DNA of 64,000 bases from contig PKEB01000025.1 of NCBI GenBank assembly GCA_002863125.1, forward strand, positions 48,412 to 112,411. Reading direction: 5' to 3'. Source of the stretch: Flavobacteriales bacterium. Its GTDB lineage: Bacteria; Bacteroidota; Bacteroidia; Flavobacteriales_D; Sanyastnellaceae. Position 1 is the first letter of the stretch, and the number at the start of each line of letters is the position of its first letter. Of this stretch, positions 51,901-60,761 are shown piece after piece. Both the position numbers and the translations under genes were made by a program. A model generated the notes under the pieces. That model made no database searches. It saw nothing but the letters and a program-made list of their open reading frames with translations, and was not told where the DNA came from.

Positions 51901-54900
51901 CCATTGGATGGCTCAGTAGCGTACAACACGCGCGGCCAGTGGGGCGGTGTTATTGTATGCGGCGACGCTCCAACTAACCTCCCAACAGGCGAAGGACAAG
52001 TGGAAGGGATTCCAGCAGATAACGATCGCGCCAAGTACGGAGGATCAAACGCTGCTGATAACTCTGGTATCATCACCTACGTAAGCATCCGCCACGGTGG
52101 AACCCAACTCGGCGCAGCCAACGAAATCAACGGTCTGACGCTTGCAGGCGTCGGAAGCGGCACAACTGTAGATCACGTAGAAGTTTTGGCGAATGACGAC
52201 GATGGCATTGAGTTCTTTGGTGGGACCGTTGAAGTCAACTACGCAGCTGTGGCCTTTGTAGGCGACGACAGTTTCGACTGGGACCAAGGCTACTCCGGAG
52301 GCGGACACCACTGGTTCTCTATCAACGATGCTGACGCGGGCGACCGCGGTGGAGAGCTCGACGGCGATGATAGCCCAGATGTTACGGCAGACGGAATGCC
52401 GTTCACGCTCCCTACAGTTACAAACTGGACCATGATTGGACGTGGAGCAGCAGCCGACAAGCAAGGCATGCTCTTCCGTGCCGGTTCTGGTGGTCACGTC
52501 AGCGACGCGCTGATTGTGGATTTCCAGGAAGGCATCGAAATCGAAGACAAGCAAGATCCATCAGACGCCTACGACAAATGGCAAGCTGGGGACTTGACCC
52601 TCTCGAACATCCACGTTCAGGGTGCCACGGAGTTGATTGATTACGATGGCATTCAAGATGCAGACGGAGACGCAAACCTGGATGCATATGCAGCAAGCAG
52701 CAACATCCAATTGGCTGATGTGGGCATTGACTCGGACTGGTCGGCAAATGCGAGCGGAACATCGTTCCCGAACCCCTTCGATCCAGTACCTACCGCAGAC
52801 GTGAGTTCAGACGGCCCCTTCGGCTATATGGGCGCATTTGATCCGAACGGTGAAAACTGGTTGGCCAACTGGTCGTACTTGGACATCTCAGGTGCTGCCG
52901 ATGTCGAATTGACAGACGAGGGCACCAACCAAGATGATACATGTGACTGTCCCTCTTTGGACATGCGCAACGAAGTCATCATCACCGACGATGGCAGCGG
53001 CACAGGAACAACGACGTGGACCTGTGACAACACGTACTTGCTCGATGGCTATGTCTTCGTCAACGACGGACAGGTCTTGACCATCGAGCCCGGAACAGTC
53101 ATCAAAGGCATGGCCGGACAAGGTGCCGATGCTGCAGCACTGATTGTAGCGCGCGGCGGACAACTCTTCGCTGACGGTACAGCAGCCTGCCCCATCACGT
53201 TCACCTTCGAAGCTGACCCACTTGATGGATCCGTCTCTTACGACACACGCGGCCAGTGGGGCGGTGTGATTGTACTCGGTGACGCAACGACCAACCTCCC
53301 CACGGGTGAAGGACAAATCGAAGGCGTTCCTGCAGACAACGACCGCGCCAAATACGGCGGTAACAATGATGAGGACAATTCCGGTGTCTTGCGTTACGTG
53401 AGCATCCGCCACGGCGGAACCCAACTCAGCGCAGCCAACGAAATCAACGGATTGACCTTGGGCGGTGTCGGTAGCGGCACTATCATCGAACACGTTGAAG
53501 TGGTATCCAACGACGACGACGGCATTGAGTTCTTCGGTGGTTCGGTCAATGTTCGATACGCCTCGGTTATGTTCTGCGGTGACGACAGCTTCGATTGGGA
53601 CCAAGGTTATCACGGAAAGGGCCAGTTCTGGTTCACCATCCAAGGCCAGGACGCGGGCGACCGCGGCGGCGAACTCGATGGCGACGACAGCCCAGACGTA
53701 ACAGCGGATGGTATGCCGTTCGCGTTGCCAACCGTTGCCAACTGGACCGTCATCGGTCGCGGCAGCAACGTGGGCAACCAAGGCCTCCTCTTCCGCGCTG
53801 GTACAGGTGGGCACGTTTCCAATGCCATCATTGCCAACATCACAGAAGGAATCGAAATCGAAGACAAACAGGATCCGTCCGATGCCTACGATAAGTGGGT
53901 TGCTGGCGACCTCACCTTGGGTAACATCGCCTTTGATGGTGTGAACGAAGTCATCGACTACGATGGAATTCAGGTCGCTGACGGCGATGACCAATTGGAC
54001 GCCTACGCCGTCACGGCCAATTTGACCGCGATGACAACAGGCATTGACTACAACTGGTCTACCAATGGCGCCGGAACCGCCTTCTCCAATCCGTTCAATC
54101 CGGTTCCAGACGCATCTGTGTTGCTCGATGCCAGTGCGCAGCCTGCCGATCCTTGGTTTGAGACTGCCCACTTCATGGGTGCATTCGACCCCAACGGTGA
54201 AAACTGGCTCGAAGGCTGGACCTATGCTGATGATTCAGGAGCCATCGAAGAAGAAGTGGCAACGTGTGACTGCCCACCGCTGGGCGACCGAAACGAGGTC
54301 ATCATCTCCGATGCAGCTGGAAACGGAACCGGAACGACCACATGGACGTGTGACAATACGTACTTATTGGACGGATACGTGTTCGTTAACGATGGACAAG
54401 CATTGACCATTGAGCCCGGCACCGTTATCAAGGGGATGGCAGGCCAAGGAGCCGACGCTGCAGCATTGATTGTAGCGCGTGGTGGCCAGATCTACGCCGA
54501 CGGAACGGAAACCTGCCCGATCACGTTTACGTTCGAAGCAGATCCACTCGATGGCTCCGTTTCTTACGATACGCGCGGCCAGTGGGGCGGTGTCATCATT
54601 TTGGGTGACGCTTTGACCAACCTTCCTACCGGTGAAGGCCAAATCGAAGGCGTTCCAGCGGACAACGACCGCGCCAAGTACGGCGGTACCAACGACGAGG
54701 ATAACTCGGGTGTCTTGCGCTATGTGAGCATCCGCCACGGTGGAACCCAACTCGGCGCAGCCAACGAAATCAACGGTTTGACTTTGGGCGGCGTCGGAAG
54801 CGGTACTACCATCGAATACGTCGAGGTCATTGCCAACGAAGACGATGGCATTGAGTTCTTCGGCGGTTCTGTGGATGTGAAATACGCTGCTGTAGCCTTC

Positions 54901-56394
54901 GTCGGCGACGATAGCTTCGATTGGGACCAAGGCTACCACGGTAAGGGCCAGTACTGGTTCGCTTTGAACGACCACACCGTGGGTGACCGCGGCGGCGAAC
55001 TTGACGGCGACGATAGCCCGAATGTCACTTCAGACGGACAGCCTTTCGCGACGCCAGAAGTCTACAACGTCACGATGATTGGTCGCGGAATCGCAGCCGG
55101 CAAGCAAGGCCTCCTCTTCCGCGCTGGTTCAGGTGGCCACGTGAACAACATGATTTTGGCCAACTTCCAAGAAGGCATCGAAATCGAAGACAAGCAAGAT
55201 CCATCGGATGCATTTGACAAGCTAGGTGCAGGCTTACTGAGCTTGAAAAACATCTGCATGGTTGCCGTGGAAGAAGTCATCGACTACGATGGAGACCAAG
55301 TCGCAGATGGGGACGATCAACTCGACGCTTATGCCGCTGTCAACAACATCGCGTTGGGCGATCCTGGCATTGATTTCGACTACGCGTTCGATGGAGCAGG
55401 TGTGACCGTAATCAATACACTTGACCTCACTCCTGCGAATGACGTTTCGGTGAATGCTGCGGATTTAGCTACCGACGCGTGGTTCGATGCGGCAGCTTAC
55501 AAAGGTGCTTTCGGACCGTCTGAGAACTGGTTGGACCAACCTTGGAGTTACCTCGGTCAAGTCGGTATTTTCGCTGAAGGTGAAGTATCTGTGCTGGGTT
55601 GCATGGATGCTGAGGCTGATAACTACAACCCAGATGCAACCGCTGATGATGGAACCTGTCAATACCTTGGTTGTACCGATGCTGACGCGGACAATTATGA
55701 CGAAACCGCCAACGTGGACGACGGTTCGTGCCTCTTCACAGGATGTTACAACCCTGACGCAGAGAACTACGATGCCGGCGCCAACACCGGTGACCAAGAC
55801 GCGCTTTGTCAATTCAATGGCTGCACAGATCCTACAGCCAACAACTACGAGGAAGGCGCTAACACCGACGACGGCTCATGCCAGTTCGACGTGACCTTCC
55901 GTGTAGATATGTGGCACGAGGGTGGAGCCGGCTCTATTGCTGGTGACTTCTCAGCGGACGCTGTCGTAGAAATGGTCTACGCCAACTACTCCGTATACAA
56001 GCTGACCATCTCGGCCTCTGCAGGTACCATCGCATATGGCTTCCACAACGAAGCCGGCGAATCAGACGGCATCGAGCGAACCGCTGAAGTAACGGGCGCT
56101 CTGTCTCTGCCTGCAGTTTGCTTCGGCCTGGAAACGGCATGCGATGGCTGCACAGACCCTGAGTTTGCAGACTACAACCCACACGCTGGCGAAGACACCG
56201 GTTGTGAGTTGGATCCAATCCTGGGATGTACGTATGCAGATGCTGAAAACTACAGTGCAACGGCCACTGTGGAAGATGGATCATGTGAATTCATCACCGG
56301 CAGCGACTGCCCATCGGACATCAATGGAGACGGACAGGTCGGTACACCTGACTTGCTCCTATTCCTCTCTGCCTTTGGTCAATATTGCGAATAA
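48967..56394 (+). CDS. Giant secreted protein with five tandem ~435-residue domains
   Basis: 2475 residues. Signal peptide MKHLFMVVLALAATVVAQAQ. Residues 21-2208 are five tandem copies of one domain, each opening CDCPxLxxRxEVI, then YLLDGYVFVN, the AGQGADAAALIVARGGQ segment, RGQWGGxIVLGDA, AKYGG, VSIRHGGTQL, NDDDGIEFFGG, GDRGGEFDGDDSPDVT and EDKQDPSDA. The Gly/Asp-rich short strands suggest a parallel beta-helix. Residues from 2212 carry six GCxDxxAxNY...DGSC modules interrupted by a CBM-like domain (VTFRVDMWHEGG). The last 28 residues are dockerin-like (DINGDGQVGTPDLLLFLSAF). Single-copy relatives occur in Bacteroidota next to TonB receptors, as here. Function is unknown; adhesion or ligand capture at the surface is plausible. 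Confidence 0.9.
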   Translation: MKHLFMVVLALAATVVAQAQCDCPPLADRTEVIVADDGSGVGTSTWTCNNTYLLDGYVFVNNGQALTIEAGTVVKGMAGQGADAAALIVARGGQLFAEGTADCGITFTFEADNLDGATPYDTRGQWGGLIVLGDAPTNLPTGEGQIEGVPADNDRAKYGGSNAADNSGVITYVSIRHGGTQLGAANEINGLTLGGVGNGTTIHHVEVISNDDDGIEFFGGTVEVNNAAVAFCGDDAFDYDQGFSGGGTKWLVIQDQGVGDRGGEFDGDDSPDVTADGMPFAIPTISQATFIGNGIASGKIGMLLRAGAGGHFSNCIVANFDEGIEVEDKQDPSDAYDKLLAGDLSFANFEFDGVDDLIDYDGTQDANGDADLDAYAGTNNLVASNTGIDYDWAANASGTAFSNPFNPAPSNGTNNGAFVGGENWLEGSWSYLDVSGAADVTYPSNGGGGGNSGCDCPPLADRTEVIISDSGFGTGSTTWTCDNTYLLDGYVFVNSGQALTIEAGTVVKGMAGQGADAAALIVARGGQLYAEGTADCGITFTFEADNLDGATPYDTRGQWGGLIVLGDAPTNLPTGEGQIEGVPADNDRAKYGGSNAADNSGVITYVSIRHGGTQLGAANEINGLTLGGVGNGTTIHHVEVISNDDDGIEFFGGTVEVNNAAVAFCGDDAFDYDQGFSGGGTKWLVIQDQGVGDRGGEFDGDDSPDVTADGMPFAIPTISQATFIGNGIASGKIGMLLRAGAGGHFSNCIVANFDEGIEVEDKQDPSDAYDKLLAGDLSFANFEFDGVDDLIDYDGIQDPNGDADLDAYAGTNNLVASNTGIDYDWAANASGTAFSNPFNPVPTTGTNNGAFVGGENWLEGSWSYLDVSGAADVTYPSNGGGGGNSGCDCPPLADRTEVIISDSGFGTGSTTWTCDNTYLLDGYVFVNNGQALTIEAGTVVKGMAGQGADAAALIVARGGQLYAEGTANCPITFTYEGDPLDGSVAYNTRGQWGGVIVCGDAPTNLPTGEGQVEGIPADNDRAKYGGSNAADNSGIITYVSIRHGGTQLGAANEINGLTLAGVGSGTTVDHVEVLANDDDGIEFFGGTVEVNYAAVAFVGDDSFDWDQGYSGGGHHWFSINDADAGDRGGELDGDDSPDVTADGMPFTLPTVTNWTMIGRGAAADKQGMLFRAGSGGHVSDALIVDFQEGIEIEDKQDPSDAYDKWQAGDLTLSNIHVQGATELIDYDGIQDADGDANLDAYAASSNIQLADVGIDSDWSANASGTSFPNPFDPVPTADVSSDGPFGYMGAFDPNGENWLANWSYLDISGAADVELTDEGTNQDDTCDCPSLDMRNEVIITDDGSGTGTTTWTCDNTYLLDGYVFVNDGQVLTIEPGTVIKGMAGQGADAAALIVARGGQLFADGTAACPITFTFEADPLDGSVSYDTRGQWGGVIVLGDATTNLPTGEGQIEGVPADNDRAKYGGNNDEDNSGVLRYVSIRHGGTQLSAANEINGLTLGGVGSGTIIEHVEVVSNDDDGIEFFGGSVNVRYASVMFCGDDSFDWDQGYHGKGQFWFTIQGQDAGDRGGELDGDDSPDVTADGMPFALPTVANWTVIGRGSNVGNQGLLFRAGTGGHVSNAIIANITEGIEIEDKQDPSDAYDKWVAGDLTLGNIAFDGVNEVIDYDGIQVADGDDQLDAYAVTANLTAMTTGIDYNWSTNGAGTAFSNPFNPVPDASVLLDASAQPADPWFETAHFMGAFDPNGENWLEGWTYADDSGAIEEEVATCDCPPLGDRNEVIISDAAGNGTGTTTWTCDNTYLLDGYVFVNDGQALTIEPGTVIKGMAGQGADAAALIVARGGQIYADGTETCPITFTFEADPLDGSVSYDTRGQWGGVIILGDALTNLPTGEGQIEGVPADNDRAKYGGTNDEDNSGVLRYVSIRHGGTQLGAANEINGLTLGGVGSGTTIEYVEVIANEDDGIEFFGGSVDVKYAAVAFVGDDSFDWDQGYHGKGQYWFALNDHTVGDRGGELDGDDSPNVTSDGQPFATPEVYNVTMIGRGIAAGKQGLLFRAGSGGHVNNMILANFQEGIEIEDKQDPSDAFDKLGAGLLSLKNICMVAVEEVIDYDGDQVADGDDQLDAYAAVNNIALGDPGIDFDYAFDGAGVTVINTLDLTPANDVSVNAADLATDAWFDAAAYKGAFGPSENWLDQPWSYLGQVGIFAEGEVSVLGCMDAEADNYNPDATADDGTCQYLGCTDADADNYDETANVDDGSCLFTGCYNPDAENYDAGANTGDQDALCQFNGCTDPTANNYEEGANTDDGSCQFDVTFRVDMWHEGGAGSIAGDFSADAVVEMVYANYSVYKLTISASAGTIAYGFHNEAGESDGIERTAEVTGALSLPAVCFGLETACDGCTDPEFADYNPHAGEDTGCELDPILGCTYADAENYSATATVEDGSCEFITGSDCPSDINGDGQVGTPDLLLFLSAFGQYCE
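49027..50325 (+). repeat. Giant protein domain copy 1 (433 residues)
   Basis: First in-frame copy, residues 21-453. It differs from copy 2 mainly by TCNNTYLLDG and VADDGSGVGTSTW near its start, and ends in a linker rich in glycine (SNGGGGGNSG). Long stretches of identical DNA are shared with copy 2. Confidence 0.9.
50326..51624 (+). repeat. Giant protein domain copy 2 (433 residues)
   Basis: Residues 454-886, exactly 1299 bp like copy 1. Differences from copy 1 are mostly synonymous or single residues (for example GIQDPNGDAD for GTQDANGDAD). The same glycine-rich linker closes it. Confidence 0.9.
51625..52941 (+). repeat. Giant protein domain copy 3 (439 residues, mosaic)
   Basis: Residues 887-1325. 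The first about 80 residues are nearly identical to copy 2. From ANCPITFTYEGDP onward it departs, with YSGGGHHWFSINDADAGD and LDGDDSP, closer to copies 4 and 5. The linker is different (TDEGTNQDD). Confidence 0.88.
52942..54264 (+). repeat. Giant protein domain copy 4 (441 residues)
   Basis: Residues 1326-1766. Opens CDCPSLDMRNEVIITDDG and carries the YHGKGQFWFTIQ variant and AKYGGNNDEDNSGVLRYVS shared with copy 5. Confidence 0.88.
54265..55590 (+). repeat. Giant protein domain copy 5 (442 residues)
   Basis: Residues 1767-2208. Most similar to copy 4 (YHGKGQYWFALN, GGTNDEDNSGVLRYVS) but with a more divergent C-terminal third (NVTSDGQPFATPEVYNVTMI). It closes with ENWLDQPWSYLGQVG before the Cys-rich modules begin. 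Confidence 0.88.
55597..56391 (+). repeat. C-terminal Cys modules, CBM-like insert and dockerin-like tail of the giant protein
   Basis: Six modules of the form GCxDxxAxNYxxxAxxDDGSC, four before and two after a domain beginning VTFRVDM that resembles starch-binding-like folds found in secreted Bacteroidota proteins. The tail at 56308-56391 reads CPSDINGDGQVGTPDLLLFL, a single Ca2+-loop (DxNxDGxV) followed by a helix. The related protein at the right edge ends in the same type of motif. Confidence 0.75.
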
Positions 56395-56414
56395 GGTTAT
56401 CATCATTTCATAGG

Positions 56415-56443
56415 AAAGGCCGGGATTGCTCCCGGCCTTTTTT
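56415..56443 (+). terminator. Rho-independent terminator of the giant gene
   Basis: AAAGGCCGGGA (56415-56425) pairs with TCCCGGCCTTT (56430-56440) over an 11-bp stem and TTGC loop, followed by T residues. It separates the giant gene from the TonB receptor transcriptionally. Confidence 0.92.
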
Positions 56444-56538
56444 CATGCCTCACCATCATATTGAATTAGCCTTCAGTTAGCATTGAGGTAATGCGTAAAA
56501 AGAGCTGAATACGGATTTTAGCGATCAAACCAAGGAGC

Positions 56539-59500
56539 ATGCGATTCACACTCACAGCCTTCCTCCTTTTTTCCGTCTGCGCCATGAACGCGCAGGGCAT
56601 TATCCGAGGAAAATTGACGGACGGACAAAATGGAGATGTCCTCATCGGCGCTAATGTGATCATTCAAGACCCTTACAAAGGCGTCATGTGCGACTTAGAT
56701 GGCAATTACTCCATTGAGAACCTCCCGTTTGGCACTTACGAGGTCACTGGTAGTTTCATCGGTTACACAGCGCAAACCGTACAAGTGACGGTGGCGAATG
56801 AGGACGTCATCATTCAAAACTTCACGCTTTTCCCAGCCACGTATGTCATCGAAGAGGCTGCCGAGGTAGTTGCCAAGGTGGATCGATCCCGCGATGTCTA
56901 CATGGAGAACATCAAAAAGAAGAATGCGGCGAGCCTCGATTACATCTCGAGCCAACAAATCCGTCGGACCGGCGATTCGGATGCTGCGGCAGCCATGCAG
57001 CGGGTTCCTGGGGTCTCTACAGTGGGGAACTTTGTATTTGTCCGTGGGCTTTCGGACCGCTACATCAAGACCACCTTGAACGGAGCAGAAGTGCCTTCCA
57101 TCAACCCGAGGCGAAACACCATTGAAATGGACATCTTCCCCACGAATTTGGTCGATAATTTGGTGGTCGTCAAGTCGCAAACCGCCAATCTGCCAGGAGA
57201 TTGGGCTGGAGCCTACCTCAACGTCATCACGAAGGATTTTCCGGAAACGTTCAACTTTCGGTACAGCTCCGCGTTAGGCTTCAATGACCAAACGACCTTT
57301 CGCGACATCAGCAGCAGCCAACGCTCGGGGACAGATTGGTTGGGCATGGACGACGGATTTCGGGAGATGCCGAACATCCTGCAAGGACTTACCAGTGATG
57401 ATTGGCCCAACTTAAACATGCCCTGCTTTTACGAAGGCTTGGTATTTATGGGATTCGGTGATCAACTCGCTGAAATGGGCATCGATGATTGCAGTGACAT
57501 CGGTGCAGGCAATCCGATTGGCGGGGTGGTAAACGAGTTGGGCATCACAGTGGATAGCCTTGAGACCTACGGCATGGTACCGCTCAGCGCCGAAAGCAAC
57601 GCCATGCTGACGGAAATCGGGCAGTCGTTTACCAAGACATGGGAAAACACGAGGAGAACGGCACCCATGGACATGAGCCACAGCCTTTCCTTCGGTAACC
57701 AGACCAAGCTGTTCGGGCGTCCACTGGGCTACATATTTGGATTCCAATACAAGCGAAACGCACGCTACTACAGCGGTGGAGAGTATGCCCGCTACCAGTC
57801 CGGCAACCCGGAGACCACCAACGAGATGCAGATGCTGAAGCGGTTCAGCGATGAAAAAGGCACGGAAACAGTGGCTTGGAATGCACTGCTGAACCTCAGC
57901 TACAAGCTCAACGAGTTTAACAAGTTGTCCTTCATGGCCATGCCGAACATCAACGGACAAAATTCCTCCCGGTACATGCTCGGGGTGAATCCCATTGACA
58001 CCGATGAGATGCAGGAGCAGCGCACCCAGCGCTACGAAGAGCGACGACTGAACATTTTCCAGGGCCGAGGTGAGCACTTCCTCCCCGCCAGTGAAGCCAA
58101 GCTCGAATGGATCGTGAGTTATAGCTCGGGCCAAATGGAAACGCCGGATCTGAAAGTTTTCTATAACAATTACAGTGAGCGCATTACAGCAATCGATTCC
58201 CTCGCGGAATTCACATCCGCTAGCGGAGATGATTTGACGGCGGAGGCCCTCGAGTTGATTGGGGAACTGATCGACGATGGCGTCATTCCTGAGAATTGGG
58301 CCTCTGATACGGAAGGCACATTGGAGGTGCTGCAATCGGAGGGGCTCGACATCGTCGATTTGTTCGTACCCGTTGATGTTGACACTGTATACTCCATCAA
58401 CCAAAGCTTCTATCCCTCCCCCACGCGCTACTTCCGAAAGCTCAACGAAACGAAACTCGACGGCAAGGTGCACTATACGCAGCCACTGGGCGGTAAAGAA
58501 AGTGATCTCGGCAAGTTTTCAGCCGGTGCTTCGTGGGTCAAAACCACGCGGGCTCATGAAGAAGCAGTATTTGGCATGGCCGAACAAGGTGCTTTCTTTG
58601 ACGGTGATCTCGATGCGTTTTTTGCCGATGAAAATATGGAAATCGTTCGCGGCGAAAACTACGTCGAGACCTTGCTGTTGACCGATTTGATCAATACGGA
58701 CGAAGGACGTATGGACGTACTGGGAGCATACGCAATGACCGACTGGAACATCAGCGATCGCGTCAAATTGAACGCCGGTGTGCGGGTGGAAAAAACCGAC
58801 ATGAGCATCCGCTCCTTGAAGCTCAATATCGCGGAAGACTTGACGCCCGAGGAAATGCTTCGATTGGAAGGTGGACTGAACGAAACCGATTGGATGCCTT
58901 CGGCTAATTTGGTTTGGCAACTGGGCGAAATCGACCCCATCAAGTCCACAAACCTGCGGGCATCGTACAGCCGCAGCATTGCGCGACCCGTATTCCGAGA
59001 GAAATCACCCTTCCGTGGATTCGACTTCGAAACGCTCGAGGTCTTGAAAGGAAATCCCCTGCTCGACGGAACGAAAATCGACAATTTTGACCTGCGCATC
59101 GAGCGATACCCCAATTTGGGTGAGGTCTTCAGCGCCAGCCTCTTTTTCAAGCGGTTCACGGACCCCATCGAACAAACTTCAGTCTTGGAAGCCGTCAACA
59201 CGGAATACACCTGGGCCAACGTGCCTTATGCGAATGTTGTCGGCCTGGAATTGGAAACGAAGACCAACCTCGGCAATTTCATCGATGGAGCCAGTGCCTG
59301 GAACCTCTCCGCAAACCTGACGTTTATCCGCAGCCGCACCGCCATCTTCGAAGAAGAGCTGAACGCCATTCGGAACACGGATCCTATGCATCCAGACACG
59401 CGCCCGCTGTTTGGACAAAGCCCCTACATCGTCAACGCTATCCTGACGTACGCCCCGGATTCATCGAATTTCAATGCAACAGTCGCGTTCAACGTTCAAG

Positions 59501-59739
59501 GTGAAAAGCTCATTTTGACCACCAGTGGTGGCCTGCCGGATATCTACCAGCAGCCTACCCCATCCCTTGATTTCCGCATGAGTCAGCAACTCGGAGAGCA
59601 TTTCTCGCTCGGTCTGCGGGCGCGGAACCTATTGAATCCCATCAACCGCAAAACGTACTTGTTCAACGGGGAATTGTACGATTGGCTGTCCTTCACCACC
59701 GGTCGTTCCTTCCGCATTTCCCTTGCATACACCATTTGA
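56539..59739 (+). CDS. Large TonB-dependent receptor next to the giant surface protein
   Basis: 1066 residues. The signal peptide ends near AMNAQG. Residues about 20-110 form a carboxypeptidase-regulatory-like domain (GDVLIGANVIIQDPYKGVMC). The plug has AAAMQRVPGVSTVGNFVFVRGLSDRY and NLVDNLVVVKSQTANLPGDW, the RGLSDRY type found beside such surface proteins in other Bacteroidota. A beta-barrel ends in the aromatic-rich FRISLAYTI. It should import an unknown ligand with TonB energy. A lipoprotein gene starts 1 bp after its stop. AAGGAG immediately precedes the ATG but is too close to be a good ribosome site. Confidence 0.92.
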   Translation: MRFTLTAFLLFSVCAMNAQGIIRGKLTDGQNGDVLIGANVIIQDPYKGVMCDLDGNYSIENLPFGTYEVTGSFIGYTAQTVQVTVANEDVIIQNFTLFPATYVIEEAAEVVAKVDRSRDVYMENIKKKNAASLDYISSQQIRRTGDSDAAAAMQRVPGVSTVGNFVFVRGLSDRYIKTTLNGAEVPSINPRRNTIEMDIFPTNLVDNLVVVKSQTANLPGDWAGAYLNVITKDFPETFNFRYSSALGFNDQTTFRDISSSQRSGTDWLGMDDGFREMPNILQGLTSDDWPNLNMPCFYEGLVFMGFGDQLAEMGIDDCSDIGAGNPIGGVVNELGITVDSLETYGMVPLSAESNAMLTEIGQSFTKTWENTRRTAPMDMSHSLSFGNQTKLFGRPLGYIFGFQYKRNARYYSGGEYARYQSGNPETTNEMQMLKRFSDEKGTETVAWNALLNLSYKLNEFNKLSFMAMPNINGQNSSRYMLGVNPIDTDEMQEQRTQRYEERRLNIFQGRGEHFLPASEAKLEWIVSYSSGQMETPDLKVFYNNYSERITAIDSLAEFTSASGDDLTAEALELIGELIDDGVIPENWASDTEGTLEVLQSEGLDIVDLFVPVDVDTVYSINQSFYPSPTRYFRKLNETKLDGKVHYTQPLGGKESDLGKFSAGASWVKTTRAHEEAVFGMAEQGAFFDGDLDAFFADENMEIVRGENYVETLLLTDLINTDEGRMDVLGAYAMTDWNISDRVKLNAGVRVEKTDMSIRSLKLNIAEDLTPEEMLRLEGGLNETDWMPSANLVWQLGEIDPIKSTNLRASYSRSIARPVFREKSPFRGFDFETLEVLKGNPLLDGTKIDNFDLRIERYPNLGEVFSASLFFKRFTDPIEQTSVLEAVNTEYTWANVPYANVVGLELETKTNLGNFIDGASAWNLSANLTFIRSRTAIFEEELNAIRNTDPMHPDTRPLFGQSPYIVNAILTYAPDSSNFNATVAFNVQGEKLILTTSGGLPDIYQQPTPSLDFRMSQQLGEHFSLGLRARNLLNPINRKTYLFNGELYDWLSFTTGRSFRISLAYTI

Positions 59740-59740
59740 T

Positions 59741-60745
59741 ATGATCAACAAAACCTATCTTCTGCTGCTGATTGCTGCCCTCTTAGTTCTGGGGAGCTGC
59801 ACGAAATATGATCAGGACGGTTCGCTGTTCCACCTGCGTTCTCCAGAGAAGCGCATCCTCGGCACATGGGAATCTGTGCGCGTACAAGAGGTTGGCGTTG
59901 AAGCTGACACCAATATGACGGAATTACTGGGATCGAACAACCTGCGCCTGGATGTCGAGTTCCGTGACGACGAAACGGTGACCATCTTCAATGAAGGTGA
60001 AGCGCTGACGTATGATGGCACATGGATGTTCAATGAAGATGCCTCGATCCTACTCATGGAGGTCTCCAACATGGAAACGGTTGGACCCTTTTACTTGGAC
60101 TCGGCGGGGATGAATCAAAACGCACTGCATCAATCCTATGCGGACGCCCTCATGGTACTTGACACCCTCATTTTTGAAGCGGGGTCGTACGTGGACATCA
60201 CGGACGACGTGTGGGATTTGGCCTTGCAATTGATGAGCACATACACAGCCTATACCTATACGGGAGGTGGTGCATTCTTCAATTTCCAATTCGGAGATGA
60301 CGTTACTGCCGTTATGGGGGATTTCATTGATGATTTGCTCTCCGAAGGGGTGATTGAATCAAGTGAGGACATTGAAGGCATCATTGCCGGGATGTTGGAC
60401 GAATATGGTGTGGAATTGACCTTCGAAGAAGTATCTGCTGAAGTTTCCGGCTGGGACGATCCCAATTTGGCCGCGGCACTTTTCGTCACCTACGGAATAT
60501 CTGTGGAGGTCTTCATTGGTACCCTCGCAACCGCAGATAATGATGCTGTAATCCTTGCCTACATCGCTGATAATCTTGGGATTACCCTGACAGAAACCTT
60601 CAATGACCAGCTGAAAGAACTCAGCATTTATTGGAAAATCTTGGAACTGGAATTGGACGATTTACAAGCCTACCAATTCCGAGAATACAATGGCGAAGAC
60701 ATTTACGACTACTCGTACCTGTTGCGGTTTGAACAGGTGAACTGA
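59741..60745 (+). CDS. Lipocalin-like surface or periplasmic lipoprotein
   Basis: 334 residues. The signal sequence INKTYLLLLIAALLVLGSC has a clear lipobox (LGSC). The mature protein begins with a lipocalin-like segment (KRILGTWESVRVQEVG, then TVTIFNEGEALTYDGTWMFNED and SILLMEV). A central acidic helical insert (about residues 130-290) has no recognised family. The C-terminus ILELELDDLQAYQFREYNG returns to the lipocalin pattern. ATG 59741 is 1 bp after the receptor stop, so the two form an operon and the lipoprotein probably serves the receptor. Confidence 0.8.
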   Translation: MINKTYLLLLIAALLVLGSCTKYDQDGSLFHLRSPEKRILGTWESVRVQEVGVEADTNMTELLGSNNLRLDVEFRDDETVTIFNEGEALTYDGTWMFNEDASILLMEVSNMETVGPFYLDSAGMNQNALHQSYADALMVLDTLIFEAGSYVDITDDVWDLALQLMSTYTAYTYTGGGAFFNFQFGDDVTAVMGDFIDDLLSEGVIESSEDIEGIIAGMLDEYGVELTFEEVSAEVSGWDDPNLAAALFVTYGISVEVFIGTLATADNDAVILAYIADNLGITLTETFNDQLKELSIYWKILELELDDLQAYQFREYNGEDIYDYSYLLRFEQVN

Positions 60746-60761
60746 CCACAGCGTTGGAATG

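Noticed and set aside
52888..54171. 427-codon frame antisense to copies 3-4 of the giant gene
   Set aside because: It recurs in each repeat copy because the coding strand is repeated; translation is low-complexity Val/Ile-rich and unlike any protein family.
57412..58473. 353-codon frame antisense to the TonB receptor
   Set aside because: Codon-bias shadow; the receptor has signal peptide, plug and barrel features throughout this interval.
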